Below are positions 26,814-34,732 of a stretch of DNA of 36,479 nt, in pieces (position 1 is the stretch's first letter; each line of letters begins with the position of its first letter). The notes beneath the pieces were generated by a model. It was given only the letters and a program-made list of their open reading frames with translations, was not told the origin of the DNA and made no database searches. The position numbers were made by a program, and so were the translations under genes. Source of the stretch: Candidatus Methylaffinis lahnbergensis (lineage in GTDB: Bacteria; Pseudomonadota; Alphaproteobacteria; Rhizobiales; Beijerinckiaceae); NCBI GenBank assembly GCA_002890675.1, contig PEFW01000028.1:1-36479 (forward strand). The letters run 5' to 3'.

Positions 26814-27485
26814 ATGTTCCCGGATTTGACCGCCGACGACATCTTCCGCATCGAAACCAAGCGGCTTTGGCTGCGCTGGCCGCGCGCCTCCGACGCGCCG
26901 GCGATCGCGAGCTTCGTGAGCTTGGCGCAAGTCGCGCGGATGACCGCCTCGATTCCGCATCCCTATCCGCCAGGCGAAGCGGAGCGTTTCCTTATGAAGG
27001 CGCGCACCGGCAACGCCAGCGGAACGGCGCTCGTCCTGGCGATTACCCAAAAAGGCGGCGCGCGTCAAACAATAGGCCTCCTTAGCGCAACACTGGCCTC
27101 GGGAAGAGACATCGAGTTCGGCTACGTTCTCGCGCCGCAGGTCTGCGGCAAGGGATTCGCCAGCGAAGCCGTCGAGGCGCTCGCCGACACGGTCTTCAGT
27201 CTCACCCGGGCGAACCGGATTCTCGCCAATTCACGCGTCGACAATATTGCGTCCCGGCGTGTTCTCGAAAAAACCGGCTTCGCCTTCGTGGATACTGGCC
27301 TCGACTTCCTGCCCGCGCGTGGCGGCCTGCATCCCTGCGACCGGTTTCAGCTTGACCGTAAGACGTGGGCGGCGAACCGGAGAACGGGGGGCAAAAGCCG
27401 GCCTATGCCGCCAATGGCTCAGCAGGCCCATGATGCGAGCGAGGCCAAAGTGCTCGTCCCGGCAGCGCCGCAAGTCGACGATTGA
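26814..27485 (+). CDS. GNAT-family N-acetyltransferase (RimJ/RimL-like)
   Basis: The protein would transfer an acetyl group from acetyl-CoA to an amine; the substrate is unknown. I start at MFPDLTADDIF (26814, GGAG five bases upstream), giving 223 aa; ATG 26796 and GTG 26757 are in frame but less well placed. The RimJ/RimL-like pattern is visible: LWLRWPRASDAPAIASFV near the N-terminus, the acetyl-CoA loop around VCGKGFASEAVEALAD, and the typical NIASRRVLEKTGFAFV before the C-terminus. The last 40 residues are polar and not part of the domain. A GNAT gene between rpmA and obgE is common in this order. Confidence 0.9.
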   Translation: MFPDLTADDIFRIETKRLWLRWPRASDAPAIASFVSLAQVARMTASIPHPYPPGEAERFLMKARTGNASGTALVLAITQKGGARQTIGLLSATLASGRDIEFGYVLAPQVCGKGFASEAVEALADTVFSLTRANRILANSRVDNIASRRVLEKTGFAFVDTGLDFLPARGGLHPCDRFQLDRKTWAANRRTGGKSRPMPPMAQQAHDASEAKVLVPAAPQVDD

Positions 27486-27613
27486 TGACTGGCGGCCCGG
27501 CTTTTCCCTTTTTGGCCAAGACGTATCCGGTTTCCACCTTCAAGGACATGCTCTGTACCAAGGGCAAGGAGCAGGGAACTGGCTTCGCGGCACAAACGCC
27601 ACTAGAAAAATAA
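27485..27613 (+). CDS. Possible 42-aa peptide overlapping the GNAT stop
   Basis: The ATG shares its A with the GNAT stop (TGATG), and 42 codons follow (starts MTGGPAFPFLAKTYPVSTFK, ends TPLEK). I do not recognise the family. The coupling-type overlap is the only positive evidence; it may be a remnant of a chromosomal gene interrupted by the integrated element. An antisense frame is equally open. Confidence 0.25.
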   Translation: MTGGPAFPFLAKTYPVSTFKDMLCTKGKEQGTGFAAQTPLEK

Positions 27614-27634
27614 GTAACAATATCAAATTGTTAC
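27614..27634. repeat. Perfect inverted repeat near the element's left end
   Basis: GTAACAAT-ATCAA-ATTGTTAC has 8-base perfect arms and a 5-base loop in an AT-rich stretch. It lies 201 bases before the integrase start, where an attachment-site core or a regulator operator is expected. I found no matching copy at the right end within the window. Confidence 0.4.
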
Positions 27635-27643
27635 GAATAATTT

Positions 27644-27669
27644 GGCGGAAGGAGTGTCCGCCTATTTTA
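27644..27669 (+). terminator. Hairpin with TATTTTAT tail
   Basis: GGCGGA (27644-27649) and TCCGCC (27657-27662) form a perfect 6-base-pair stem with a 7-base loop, followed by TATTTTAT. It would end transcription from the rplU-rpmA-GNAT side before the integrase. Confidence 0.5.
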
Positions 27670-27834
27670 TGTTCAGAGCCGTTCGGGACCGTTCGCTGTG
27701 TTCCGTGGTATACATTTGAATCCGCTTACTTATCATTGAACTTCGCCTCGCCATTGTTCGCTTGTATTCGCGCCCATTCGGCATTATGAATAGGGGACGG
27801 TTTAGGGGATCAACCGTTAAGCGGAGATGTTCGG

Positions 27835-29103
27835 ATGCCGAGACAAGCGACGGGACTGACGGCGGCGAAGGTGAGCAAGGCGCGGCCCGGCCGCTATGGC
27901 GACGGCGCCGGATTGTACTTGCTGGTGCGATCGGCGACGGCGAAATATTGGCTGTTCCGCTACGTGCGGAGCGGCAAGATGCGCGAAGCGGGCCTCGGCC
28001 CTGCCAGAGGTCCGGCGGCCGTGTCGCTCGCCGATGCCCGCAAGAAGGCGCGCCGCCTGCACGATATGGTGCGGGAAGGGCTCGATCCGCTGGACGAGCG
28101 CGAGGCCGAGACGGCCAAGCAGAAAGCCGCCGCAGCGTTGGAAGCGTCCAAGTCCATCACGTTTCGCGACGTGGCGGAGCGATATTTGGATGCGCACGAA
28201 TCGAGCTGGAGAAACCCTAAGCACCGGCAACAATGGCGCAATACGCTGCGCGATTATGTTCTACCCGCCATCGGCGACATGCCAGCTGCGTCCGTAGGCA
28301 CCGGCGAGGTTATGCAGATCGTCGAGCCTCTTTGGAAGGTAAAACCTGAGACGGCATCCCGCGTGCGCGGGAGGATCGAAAGCATCCTCGATTATGCGAA
28401 AGCGCGCGACTGGCGAGACGGCGAGAATCCCGCCCGCTGGCGCGGTCATCTGGACCACCTGCTCCCCGCGCGCAGCAAGGTGCGGCGTGTCGAGCATCAC
28501 GCGGCGCTTCCTTGGCGCGAGATCGGCGCCTTCATGGCAGCCTTACACGGCCAGACGGGCGTTAGCGCCCGCACCTTGGAGTTCGCGGTTTTGACGGCCG
28601 GCCGTTCGGGCGAGGTGCGCGGCGCGACGTGGGCAGAGATGGATTTACGCGAAGGCACATGGACCATTCCGTACGGGCGCACGAAAGCCGGGCGCGGGCA
28701 TCGCGTTCCGCTGACCAATCCTGCGCTGGCGATCCTGGAGAAAATGGCAGAGCTACGCACAGACGGCCGGCCGAGCGCCCTTGTGTTTCCCGGTGGCCGC
28801 TCTGGCCGTCCGCTAAGTGACGTGGCGTTGGCAAAGGCGATCCGCGCGGCGGGGTGGGCCGATGCGACCACGCATGGATTCCGAAGCAGCTTTCGCGATT
28901 GGTGCGCGGAGGCGACGAATTATCCGCGCGAGCTCGCTGAAAAAGCGTTGCCTCATACCCTTTCCGATAAGGTCGAGGCCGCGTATCAGCGCGGTGATAT
29001 GTTCGACAAGCGGCGGCGGCTGATGTGCGAATGGGCCGAGTTCTGCGCCCGCCCGATCGTGGCGGCTGAGGTAGTGCCGATCAGGGCGGAGATCGGCGCG
29101 TGA
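27835..29103 (+). CDS. int: P4-type tyrosine integrase
   Basis: The 422-aa protein would catalyse integration and excision of the element. It has the N-terminal DUF4102 arm-binding domain (DGAGLYLLVRSATAKYWLFR, residues 20-90), a core-binding domain (about 110-210) and a catalytic domain: Arg in LTAGRSGEVRGATW, Lys in RTKAGRGHRVPL, His-x-x-Arg in THGFRSSFRDWC, and the late His (LPHTLSDKVEAAY) followed by the nucleophilic Tyr in the same segment. GGAG lies nine bases before the ATG. Its stop overlaps the GTG of the next gene. It is the first gene after the GNAT gene, so the attachment site probably lies in 27486-27834. Confidence 0.95.
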   Translation: MPRQATGLTAAKVSKARPGRYGDGAGLYLLVRSATAKYWLFRYVRSGKMREAGLGPARGPAAVSLADARKKARRLHDMVREGLDPLDEREAETAKQKAAAALEASKSITFRDVAERYLDAHESSWRNPKHRQQWRNTLRDYVLPAIGDMPAASVGTGEVMQIVEPLWKVKPETASRVRGRIESILDYAKARDWRDGENPARWRGHLDHLLPARSKVRRVEHHAALPWREIGAFMAALHGQTGVSARTLEFAVLTAGRSGEVRGATWAEMDLREGTWTIPYGRTKAGRGHRVPLTNPALAILEKMAELRTDGRPSALVFPGGRSGRPLSDVALAKAIRAAGWADATTHGFRSSFRDWCAEATNYPRELAEKALPHTLSDKVEAAYQRGDMFDKRRRLMCEWAEFCARPIVAAEVVPIRAEIGA

Positions 29104-29792
29104 ACGCGGCGGCAGACCGCCTGCAGGTTGCGATAGACGCCTATCGCGCCAAGGAGGGCGACGGTCTCGATCAGCACGCGAAGGATGTGCTGAAACGTCT
29201 CGCCGCCGATTGGCGCGCGGTTGATGCGTTCGTTGCTGTCTTGCCAAATGGCGATTACTGGGACGTGCTCATATCGGACTGCATAACGGCAAGTGAGCGC
29301 GCGAGGACGCATGCGATGCGTATTTGCGCACTCCGAAAGAGGCTCCAAAGAGCCCCTAACGCAATCAAAGCTGTCGAGACACTCCGTGACTTCTTCGGCG
29401 GCATACGTTCAGAGCCATTCGACCCGGTCAAGCAAGCCCTGGGATATCTTCGCGCTGAGATAGACTTCCGGCGCCGTTTTACCGAGGAAAGTCTAGGTGC
29501 TCGCTCGCGAAAAAAGGATGCATCGGCCGCGCAGGCGGAGGGCTTAGGCTGGCTGCGTGAGAGCGTCTTTCGCTTGTCGGGGCGGCCGAATCTTCGGCAC
29601 GTCGCCGTGCTCGCCGAGATAGTGCTCGGAAGGAGAGACATCGATCCGAATAATGTCCGAAAGGCCGTCATGCCGAGTCACGCGCTGCGCCGCGGAAGAA
29701 ATTCCGCCGAAAAACGCAGTTATTACAACGAGAAAACGCAAAAGTGTCCCGTTCGAGGCAAAAAAATCGATCGAACGGGACAAAGAGATTGA
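29100..29792 (+). CDS. Hypothetical protein of the integrated element (230 aa)
   Basis: I do not recognise this family. The GTG start overlaps the integrase stop (GTGA), so it is probably translated with it. The protein is mostly helical and charged: AADRLQVAIDAYRAKEGDGL, VLKRLAADWRAVDAFVAVLP, then a basic C-terminus (LRRGRNSAEKRSYYNEKTQK). No membrane segment, signal peptide or catalytic motif is visible. The basic tail suits nucleic-acid binding. Position next to int makes an excision, regulation or cargo role possible; none is shown by sequence. Confidence 0.75.
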   Translation: MNAAADRLQVAIDAYRAKEGDGLDQHAKDVLKRLAADWRAVDAFVAVLPNGDYWDVLISDCITASERARTHAMRICALRKRLQRAPNAIKAVETLRDFFGGIRSEPFDPVKQALGYLRAEIDFRRRFTEESLGARSRKKDASAAQAEGLGWLRESVFRLSGRPNLRHVAVLAEIVLGRRDIDPNNVRKAVMPSHALRRGRNSAEKRSYYNEKTQKCPVRGKKIDRTGQRD

Positions 29793-29841
29793 GGGCACCG
29801 ATCGTATCAACCGCGCGTGTTCATGCACGAGAAACGAGAAG

Positions 29842-30177
29842 ATGCCCAAATTTGTTTATCACATCGCCGAAGCGTGTGTCGTGTCAGGGCTTGGTCGTAC
29901 TCGACTTTACGAAGAAATCGCCTGCGGACGGCTCGACGCGCGCAAACTCGGCAGCAAAACCGTAATCACCGCCGAATCGCTGCGCAAGTATACGGAAAGC
30001 TTACCCCCCGCCACAATCAACGTGAAGCCTCGCTGGCCGGCGCAGGAAGGCGCGGGTTCCGGGGATAGAAGAGAGAACAGCACCGCGGCCGGGCAGCTAG
30101 CCCCTGAAAACGTTGGCCTGAAGGCGGAAGCCTTCTCCTCCCTCGCGCGCGCCAGCGCCAAGACGGAGGCGCGGTGA
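29842..30177 (+). CDS. Small helix-turn-helix DNA-binding protein (AlpA/Xis-like)
   Basis: I start at MPKFVYHIAEACVVSGLGRT (29842), giving 111 aa; the frame is open further upstream into the preceding gene. Residues 5-55 form a MerR/AlpA-type winged HTH: the helix EACVVSGLGRTRLYEEIACG followed by RLDARKLGSKTVITAESLRK, the pattern of excisionase-family proteins that read a site and bend DNA. The tail is polar and probably flexible. Such a gene between int and the replication gene is usual in satellites, where it acts as excisionase or activator of int. The stop overlaps the next GTG. Confidence 0.82.
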   Translation: MPKFVYHIAEACVVSGLGRTRLYEEIACGRLDARKLGSKTVITAESLRKYTESLPPATINVKPRWPAQEGAGSGDRRENSTAAGQLAPENVGLKAEAFSSLARASAKTEAR

Positions 30178-32675
30178 CCGACGTCTCCAGAGCGAACCCC
30201 ACGCGCGGACTGGCGGCGGGGCTCGGAATTTCGTCATCTGTTGGCACTGCTGACGGCCCCGAGAATGCCGCGCTAGATCAATTCCGGGCCGCCATTGCGG
30301 AGGCTGGACTTACGCCGCCCGAGTTCATCACCACGAATGGCAAACTGCATCGCTTCTCCAGCGACGGCAGGCGCTGTGACAAAGCGGGGTGGTACGTCTT
30401 TCATACGGGCGACATCCCGGCGGGGGCCTTCGGATGCTGGCGCGGCGGTGTCTCCGAAACATGGCGGGCCGACATCGGCCGCGAGCTGACGGCCGACGAG
30501 ATCGCGGCCCACAAGCGAAAGATGACCGACGCTAAGCGCAAGCAGGAAGAGGAGAAAAAGAAAAATCGGGCGAAGGCCCGCACGCGGGCGGCGAAAATCT
30601 GGGAAAGCGCGGCCGCAGCTCCGGCCGACCATGCTTATCTAGCCAAGAAAGGAATCGGCCCTCACGGGCTGCGCATTCACTGCGGCGAACTTGTTGTCCC
30701 GCTCCGCGACTCGGCGGGTGTGCTGCATAGCCTGCAATTCATCGCGGCTGACGGCGCCAAAAATTATCTCTTCCGCGGCCGGGTGAGCGGCTGCCATTTC
30801 ATGATTGGCGAGCCAAACGGTGCCTTATGCATAGTCGAAGGATACGCCACGGGCGCGAGCATCTTCGAGTCCACAGGCCATGCCGTGGCTATTGGTTTCA
30901 ATGCCGGGAACCTGCCGCCTGTCGCGAAGGACTTGCGCGCGATGTTCCCCGATCTGCGCTTCGTCATCTGTGCTGATGACGACGTTAAGACGCTCGGCAA
31001 TCCTGGCATGAAATACGCGCGCGAGGCGGCGCAGGCCGTGGACGGCTTCCTCGCCGTGCCCGACTTTGGCGGGGACCGGCCGGAACGGGTTTCCGACTTT
31101 AATGACTTGCGCCGGAGCGCCGGACTAGAGGCCGTGCGCGCGTGCATCGAGCGGGCCGCGCCGTTCGAGCGGTCCGCTGATGCGGGGCCGGAGGATGAAG
31201 ATGCGGATGACTTAGACGCTGACAAGGAGATCGCGCGGCTGGCTTCGCTTCGCCCGGTTGACTATGAGCAGATCCGGAGGGAAGCGGCGGCCAAGCTAAG
31301 CATTCGCGCTTCCATATTGGACAAGCTCGTCGTCGCCGCGCGGTCCCCGGACAAGTCCGCGCCGGGCAAGGGACGCCCATTGGAGCTCCCAGCACCGGAG
31401 CCATGGCCTGAACCTGTCAATGGCGCCGCGCTTGTTCTCGAATTGACGGACGCAATTCTCAAATATGTCGTCTTGACTGAGGACGACGCGCTCGCGGTCG
31501 CTATGTGGATCCTGCACGCCTATTGTTTCGATGCGTTCGCGTGCACGCCACGGCTGGCGATCACGGCACCCGAAAAACGTTGCGGCAAGACGACGCTCCT
31601 TGACGTCATAGGACTACTTGTCCCGCGCCCGCTATCGACGGCGAACATTTCCGCTGCGGCGACCTTCCGGACAATTGAGGCAGCGCGACCTACGTTGCTG
31701 ATTGACGAGGCAGACACTTTTCTCAGCGAGAACGAGGAATTGCGCGGGATTCTGAATTCCGGGCATCGCAAGGGCGGCCAAGTCATTCGGACGGTCGGTG
31801 ACGATTTCGAGGTGCGCGCTTTCTCGACACATACTCCGGTCGCCATAGCCCAGATCGGCAAGCTGCCAGATACTCTTGCAGATAGAAGCATCCGTATTTC
31901 CATGAAACGCCGCGCTCCCGGCGAAACGGTGTCGCGATTACGTCATGGACGCACACCGAAACTTTCCGAGGTCGCGATGAAGGCCGCGCGCTGGGTCGCC
32001 GATAACGCCGATGCGATCCGCGAGTGCGATCCGAACATTCCTGACGCGATCTTCAATCGCGCGGCGGACAATTGGGCGCCGCTCTTTGCTGTGGCTGAGG
32101 TCGCCGGCAGCGCCGTCGCGGCACAGGCTCGACATGTAGCGCTTGCGGTGTGCGGCGTTGAGGAAGAGCCAAGCCTGGGCGCCACGCTCCTCGCTGATAT
32201 TCGTAGCGTGTTCGAGGAGAAGGGCTGCGATCGTATGACCAGCGCCGATTTGGTCGCCGAACTCGTCGCCATGGCGGATAGGCCATGGTGCGAATGTAAC
32301 CGTGGGAAGGCGCTGACGCAAAACCAGCTTGCGCGGCGCTTGAAGCCTTTCGGGATTGGCCCAAAAACAGTTCGCGCCGATGGAGGCCGGCTCAAGGGTT
32401 ACGAGCTTGACGCCTTCTCTGATTTATTCGCGCGCTACATTCCCAGCTTTCAATCCGTGACACCGAGACAAATGCATGAAGTCAATGACTTAGGCGAAAA
32501 TCGAACCGTGACACGCGCTCCCGATGTCACGGTCAAAAATCAGCCTAAACAATTGATTTCATTTGGTTGTCACGGGGTCACGGATCAAACCACCCAAGAC
32601 CGCTATTTGCGAGAAAATTCGGCCGTTGCGGATGGCATGAGTGATCGTAATGACGCGGCGGAGTTTGAGCTATGA
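30174..32675 (+). CDS. Primase-TOPRIM and DUF3631 helicase fusion protein
   Basis: The 833-aa protein is the likely replication initiator of the element. The N-terminal part (about residues 35-85, GKLHRFSSDGRRCDKAGWYV, GAFGCWRGGV) is the primase-associated domain of phage primases. A TOPRIM domain follows (acidic residue in CIVEGYATG, triad in VICADDDV, residues about 215-330). From about 430 comes a DUF3631 P-loop ATPase: Walker A APEKRCGKTTLLD, Walker B TLLIDEADTFL, and an arginine-rich ADRSIRISMKRR. The C-terminal 80 residues are low-complexity and encode a cluster of GTCACGG heptamers (see repeat). It overlaps both neighbours by four bases. P4 alpha protein combines similar activities with a different order of domains. 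Confidence 0.9.
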   Translation: MTDVSRANPTRGLAAGLGISSSVGTADGPENAALDQFRAAIAEAGLTPPEFITTNGKLHRFSSDGRRCDKAGWYVFHTGDIPAGAFGCWRGGVSETWRADIGRELTADEIAAHKRKMTDAKRKQEEEKKKNRAKARTRAAKIWESAAAAPADHAYLAKKGIGPHGLRIHCGELVVPLRDSAGVLHSLQFIAADGAKNYLFRGRVSGCHFMIGEPNGALCIVEGYATGASIFESTGHAVAIGFNAGNLPPVAKDLRAMFPDLRFVICADDDVKTLGNPGMKYAREAAQAVDGFLAVPDFGGDRPERVSDFNDLRRSAGLEAVRACIERAAPFERSADAGPEDEDADDLDADKEIARLASLRPVDYEQIRREAAAKLSIRASILDKLVVAARSPDKSAPGKGRPLELPAPEPWPEPVNGAALVLELTDAILKYVVLTEDDALAVAMWILHAYCFDAFACTPRLAITAPEKRCGKTTLLDVIGLLVPRPLSTANISAAATFRTIEAARPTLLIDEADTFLSENEELRGILNSGHRKGGQVIRTVGDDFEVRAFSTHTPVAIAQIGKLPDTLADRSIRISMKRRAPGETVSRLRHGRTPKLSEVAMKAARWVADNADAIRECDPNIPDAIFNRAADNWAPLFAVAEVAGSAVAAQARHVALAVCGVEEEPSLGATLLADIRSVFEEKGCDRMTSADLVAELVAMADRPWCECNRGKALTQNQLARRLKPFGIGPKTVRADGGRLKGYELDAFSDLFARYIPSFQSVTPRQMHEVNDLGENRTVTRAPDVTVKNQPKQLISFGCHGVTDQTTQDRYLRENSAVADGMSDRNDAAEFEL
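32455..32583 (+). repeat. Iteron-like cluster, candidate replication origin
   Basis: The heptamer CCGTGAC (or its complement GTCACGG) occurs five times in 129 bases: CCGTGACAC at 32455 and 32506 (direct), TGTCACGG at 32525 and 32568 (reverse), and GTCACGG at 32577. The two halves face each other around an AT-rich stretch (32533-32567). It lies inside the low-complexity 3' end of the primase-helicase gene, where the peptide shows repeated Val-Thr pairs. Origin iterons next to, or inside, the initiator gene are known in satellites and plasmids; here the role is inferred. Confidence 0.55.
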
Positions 32676-33184
32676 GTGCGGCGGCTATCATTCAAAGGGC
32701 CCTCGAGGATGGCTTATCCTTAGAGGTAACTGAACGCGACACGATTAAGGTTATCGGTCCACGTGTTGCCGCCAACCGCTGGGCGCCTGAGCTTGTTGCG
32801 AACAAACCGGCCATCCTTGCCGAGCTTCGCCAAACCGGTGCCCTGCCTTGGCCCGCGCCCCGCATCAAGCGCGAGGAGCCGTTCGGTTTGGATCACGTTC
32901 CTGAGCGCTACCAGACCGCTTGGCGATCGTTGCTATCCCAGTGTCCGGCCTCAGTTGGGCCTTTCGTGTGGGAAGCCGCGAAGCATGACGCCGCGATTCT
33001 GTTCGGTGACTTCGGCTGCTTGCTTGGCGAGTACCAATGGGCGCCTGGCGATCTCTTCGACGTGCCGCATGACGGCAAATCGGGCGGGCTCGTATGGTTC
33101 ATCAAGGGCAGCGCGGTGACGGCGATTGGCCACAGCATGGCTCAAACGCAGGACGGCCGCATTTGGCTGAGGGCACGCCAATGA
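32672..33184 (+). CDS. TubC-N-like protein of the element
   Basis: The 170-aa protein begins with a domain resembling the TubC N-terminal docking domain (AAIIQRALEDGLSLEVTERD, then LVANKPAILAELRQTG, residues 3-55). That domain docks subunits in peptide synthetases, but orphan copies are also found in mobile elements, where the role is unknown. The rest (residues 70-170) is a compact domain with many aromatic residues (GPFVWEAAKHDAAILFGDFG, GGLVWFIKG). The ATG overlaps the primase-helicase stop (ATGA), so it is co-translated; a partner or regulator of replication is one possibility. Confidence 0.75.
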   Translation: MSAAAIIQRALEDGLSLEVTERDTIKVIGPRVAANRWAPELVANKPAILAELRQTGALPWPAPRIKREEPFGLDHVPERYQTAWRSLLSQCPASVGPFVWEAAKHDAAILFGDFGCLLGEYQWAPGDLFDVPHDGKSGGLVWFIKGSAVTAIGHSMAQTQDGRIWLRARQ

Positions 33185-33385
33185 CCCGGGGGCCGCCGCT
33201 GCCGGCCGCGACGGTCGAAGCGCCGCCTTAAGGCCGCGATGAAAACCGTGCGGCGGGAAGAAACCGATGACGATTTAATAAATGGTTATCAACCAGTTAA
33301 GCGTCCCTTGCCCCGACGGCGTCGGGCGCTATGTCGGGCGGTAGGGCGGTTCGGCTCGACGCGCCCGCCTGTGGAGACCGGTCCC

Positions 33386-33814
33386 ATGACGCAGCCCCTG
33401 GCGAGCGGCAAGTCCGCGCGCTTCGATCTCAACGAGATCGCGAAATCCTTTCCCCCTAGTGCCGACACTTTGCTCCTTGACACCTATTTGACGAACGAGG
33501 ACGCGGCGAGTTCGCGGGTGTTCCGCGTCTACCGCCCGACGCCGCCGCACTACCACGCGACCTGCGACGAATATCTGTATGTGCTGTCCGGGCGCGGAAC
33601 CTTTTGGATGGAGACCGCCGAGAACGGCGGCACGTTCGGCCCCGGGCAATTGCTGTTCTTCCGGCGCGGCGTGGTGCACGCCCTGCCGGACATCATCGAA
33701 GGGCCGGTCGTCTTCCTGTCGGTCGACACGCCCCGCCGCGATCCCCGCGATATCATCTTCGTCAGTCCGGCGGACGGCACGCCGGAGAGCTTCATTCGCG
33801 ACAAGAGCCGCTGA
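33386..33814 (+). CDS. Cupin-domain protein
   Basis: The 142-aa protein is a single-domain cupin. From MTQPLASGKSARFDLNEIAK it runs into the metal-binding motif 1 region (PPHYHATCDEYLYVLSGRGT), then motif 2 (LLFFRRGVVHALPDI), with the His/Glu pattern expected for a metal-binding beta-barrel. An in-frame ATG at 33239 would add 49 basic residues with no family support. GGAG lies ten bases before the chosen start. Cupins bind many small ligands, so the substrate cannot be named. It may be cargo of the element or the first chromosomal gene beyond it. Confidence 0.88.
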   Translation: MTQPLASGKSARFDLNEIAKSFPPSADTLLLDTYLTNEDAASSRVFRVYRPTPPHYHATCDEYLYVLSGRGTFWMETAENGGTFGPGQLLFFRRGVVHALPDIIEGPVVFLSVDTPRRDPRDIIFVSPADGTPESFIRDKSR

Positions 33815-33903
33815 GTCGCTGCGTGGGCGCCAGCGCCGGGTCACGAAGGGATCGCCGCGGCCGGGGCACGCCTTCGATGTCGGCCATGACGATTTCGCGT
33901 TCA

Positions 33904-34179
33904 AGGGCCGCCGAACTAGGCCATGTTGGAGCCCAGCTTGCCGTTCAGCAGCTTCAACAGCAGCGGGAATTTCAGCTTAAAGGTTCGACAGTTTGGGAAG
34001 GCATGGTACACGTCTTCGACCTCGAAGGCCATCCAAAGCCACGCGCGCCTATGCGTGGTCATCGCCGATTGAAGGAAGCACGAAACGCCGGTTCTTTGCC
34101 GTGCTGCATGGGGGCGATCAAATCGCCACAAGATGCGGTAAGGGCTGCGATCGTCGCTGACCATCCCGCGATCAAATGA
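33904..34179 (+). pseudogene. Conserved hypothetical protein, frameshifted
   Basis: Two frames join into one familiar-looking sequence: VWEGMVHVFDLEGHPK in the frame ending at 34179, then TRAYAWSSPIEGSTKRRFFA and VLHGG in the next frame, then back to SPQDAVRAAIVADHPAIK and a stop. I recall whole versions of this short protein as common in this order; their function is unknown. Two frame changes, near 34040 and 34115, break it here. It could also be two sequencing errors. Confidence 0.55.
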
Positions 34180-34504
34180 AATGCATTGGTCCCAGCGAAC
34201 GATAACCGACCTTGTGAACGCTGCGGGAGATATTTGGGCGCTCCTTTTTGCCGCATATTTCATTTTCTCACTCGTAGTCGGCTGCACCGAACGTAGTCAG
34301 AATCGAGTTAAGGGGCCATTAAATGATAGACCCGCCCGCGACGTCCTTGAGCAGGCGCTTTGCCTCTGCCGCCCGGGCAGGCCTCGGACAGAAATTCGTC
34401 TCCGGCGAATTTCTGTGATGCGCACCACCAAAGCATCTTAATGGCATAATCAACTAAAAGCCGATTTCGCACGCGATTTCGGAAAATCCTGGAGGTTTTT
34501 CTGT
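34180..34504. other. Intergenic region with a perfect hairpin
   Basis: No gene is supported. The frame 34181-34441 starts MHWSQRTITDLVNAAG and has one hydrophobic stretch, but the rest is not protein-like. ACAGAAATTCG (34388-34398) and CGAATTTCTGT (34406-34416) form a perfect 11-base-pair stem with a 7-base loop and no T-run. Confidence 0.5.
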
Positions 34505-34703
34505 ATGGGAGGCTACGGAAGCGGAAGATCGGGGGGACGGCCGACAGTGGAGGATAGTCTCTCCCTCAACCTGCCGCGAGCCCAAGGGCATGCACTTGCG
34601 CACTTTTGAACGCGCCATGGAAAGAATTGACCGGGCGGAGGACGTCGTCGACCGGCACACCGTTCTCCTGCTCGATCGCCTCAACCGGATGACTTCCCGA
34701 TAG
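34505..34703 (+). pseudogene. GSGR-type small hypothetical, truncated and fused
   Basis: A good GGAGG nine bases upstream leads to MGGYGSGRSGGRPTVEDSLS, which I recall as the start of a short protein common in mobile elements of this order. It stops after 34 codons (34609). In another frame REPKGMHLRTFERAMERIDR and VDRHTVLLLDRLNRM run on to a stop at 34703, resembling the C-terminus of a different small accessory protein. The two ends look joined by a deletion. Confidence 0.5.
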
Positions 34704-34732
34704 CAAACTACAAGATGGCCCGGAGCCGGCGC

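Larger units (their letters stand above)
27835..33184 (+). mobile_element. Satellite-like integrative element (core module)
   Basis: Five plus-strand genes form a compact module: P4-type integrase, unknown 230-aa protein, HTH protein, primase-TOPRIM/DUF3631 helicase and TubC-N-like protein. Three of the four junctions are GTGA or ATGA overlaps. An integrase plus its own primase-helicase, with no capsid, conjugation or mobilisation genes, is the make-up of P4-like satellites and related integrative elements. The insertion follows the GNAT gene, where obgE normally starts. The exact ends are not fixed: no direct-repeat att pair or tRNA was found, and the right end may lie beyond the cupin gene. 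An iteron-like cluster at 32455-32583 suggests self-replication after excision. Confidence 0.6.

Noticed and set aside
27486..27834. tRNA or tmRNA 3' end as integration site
   Set aside because: Looked for a T-loop (GGTTCGAATCC-like) and an acceptor stem; none found.
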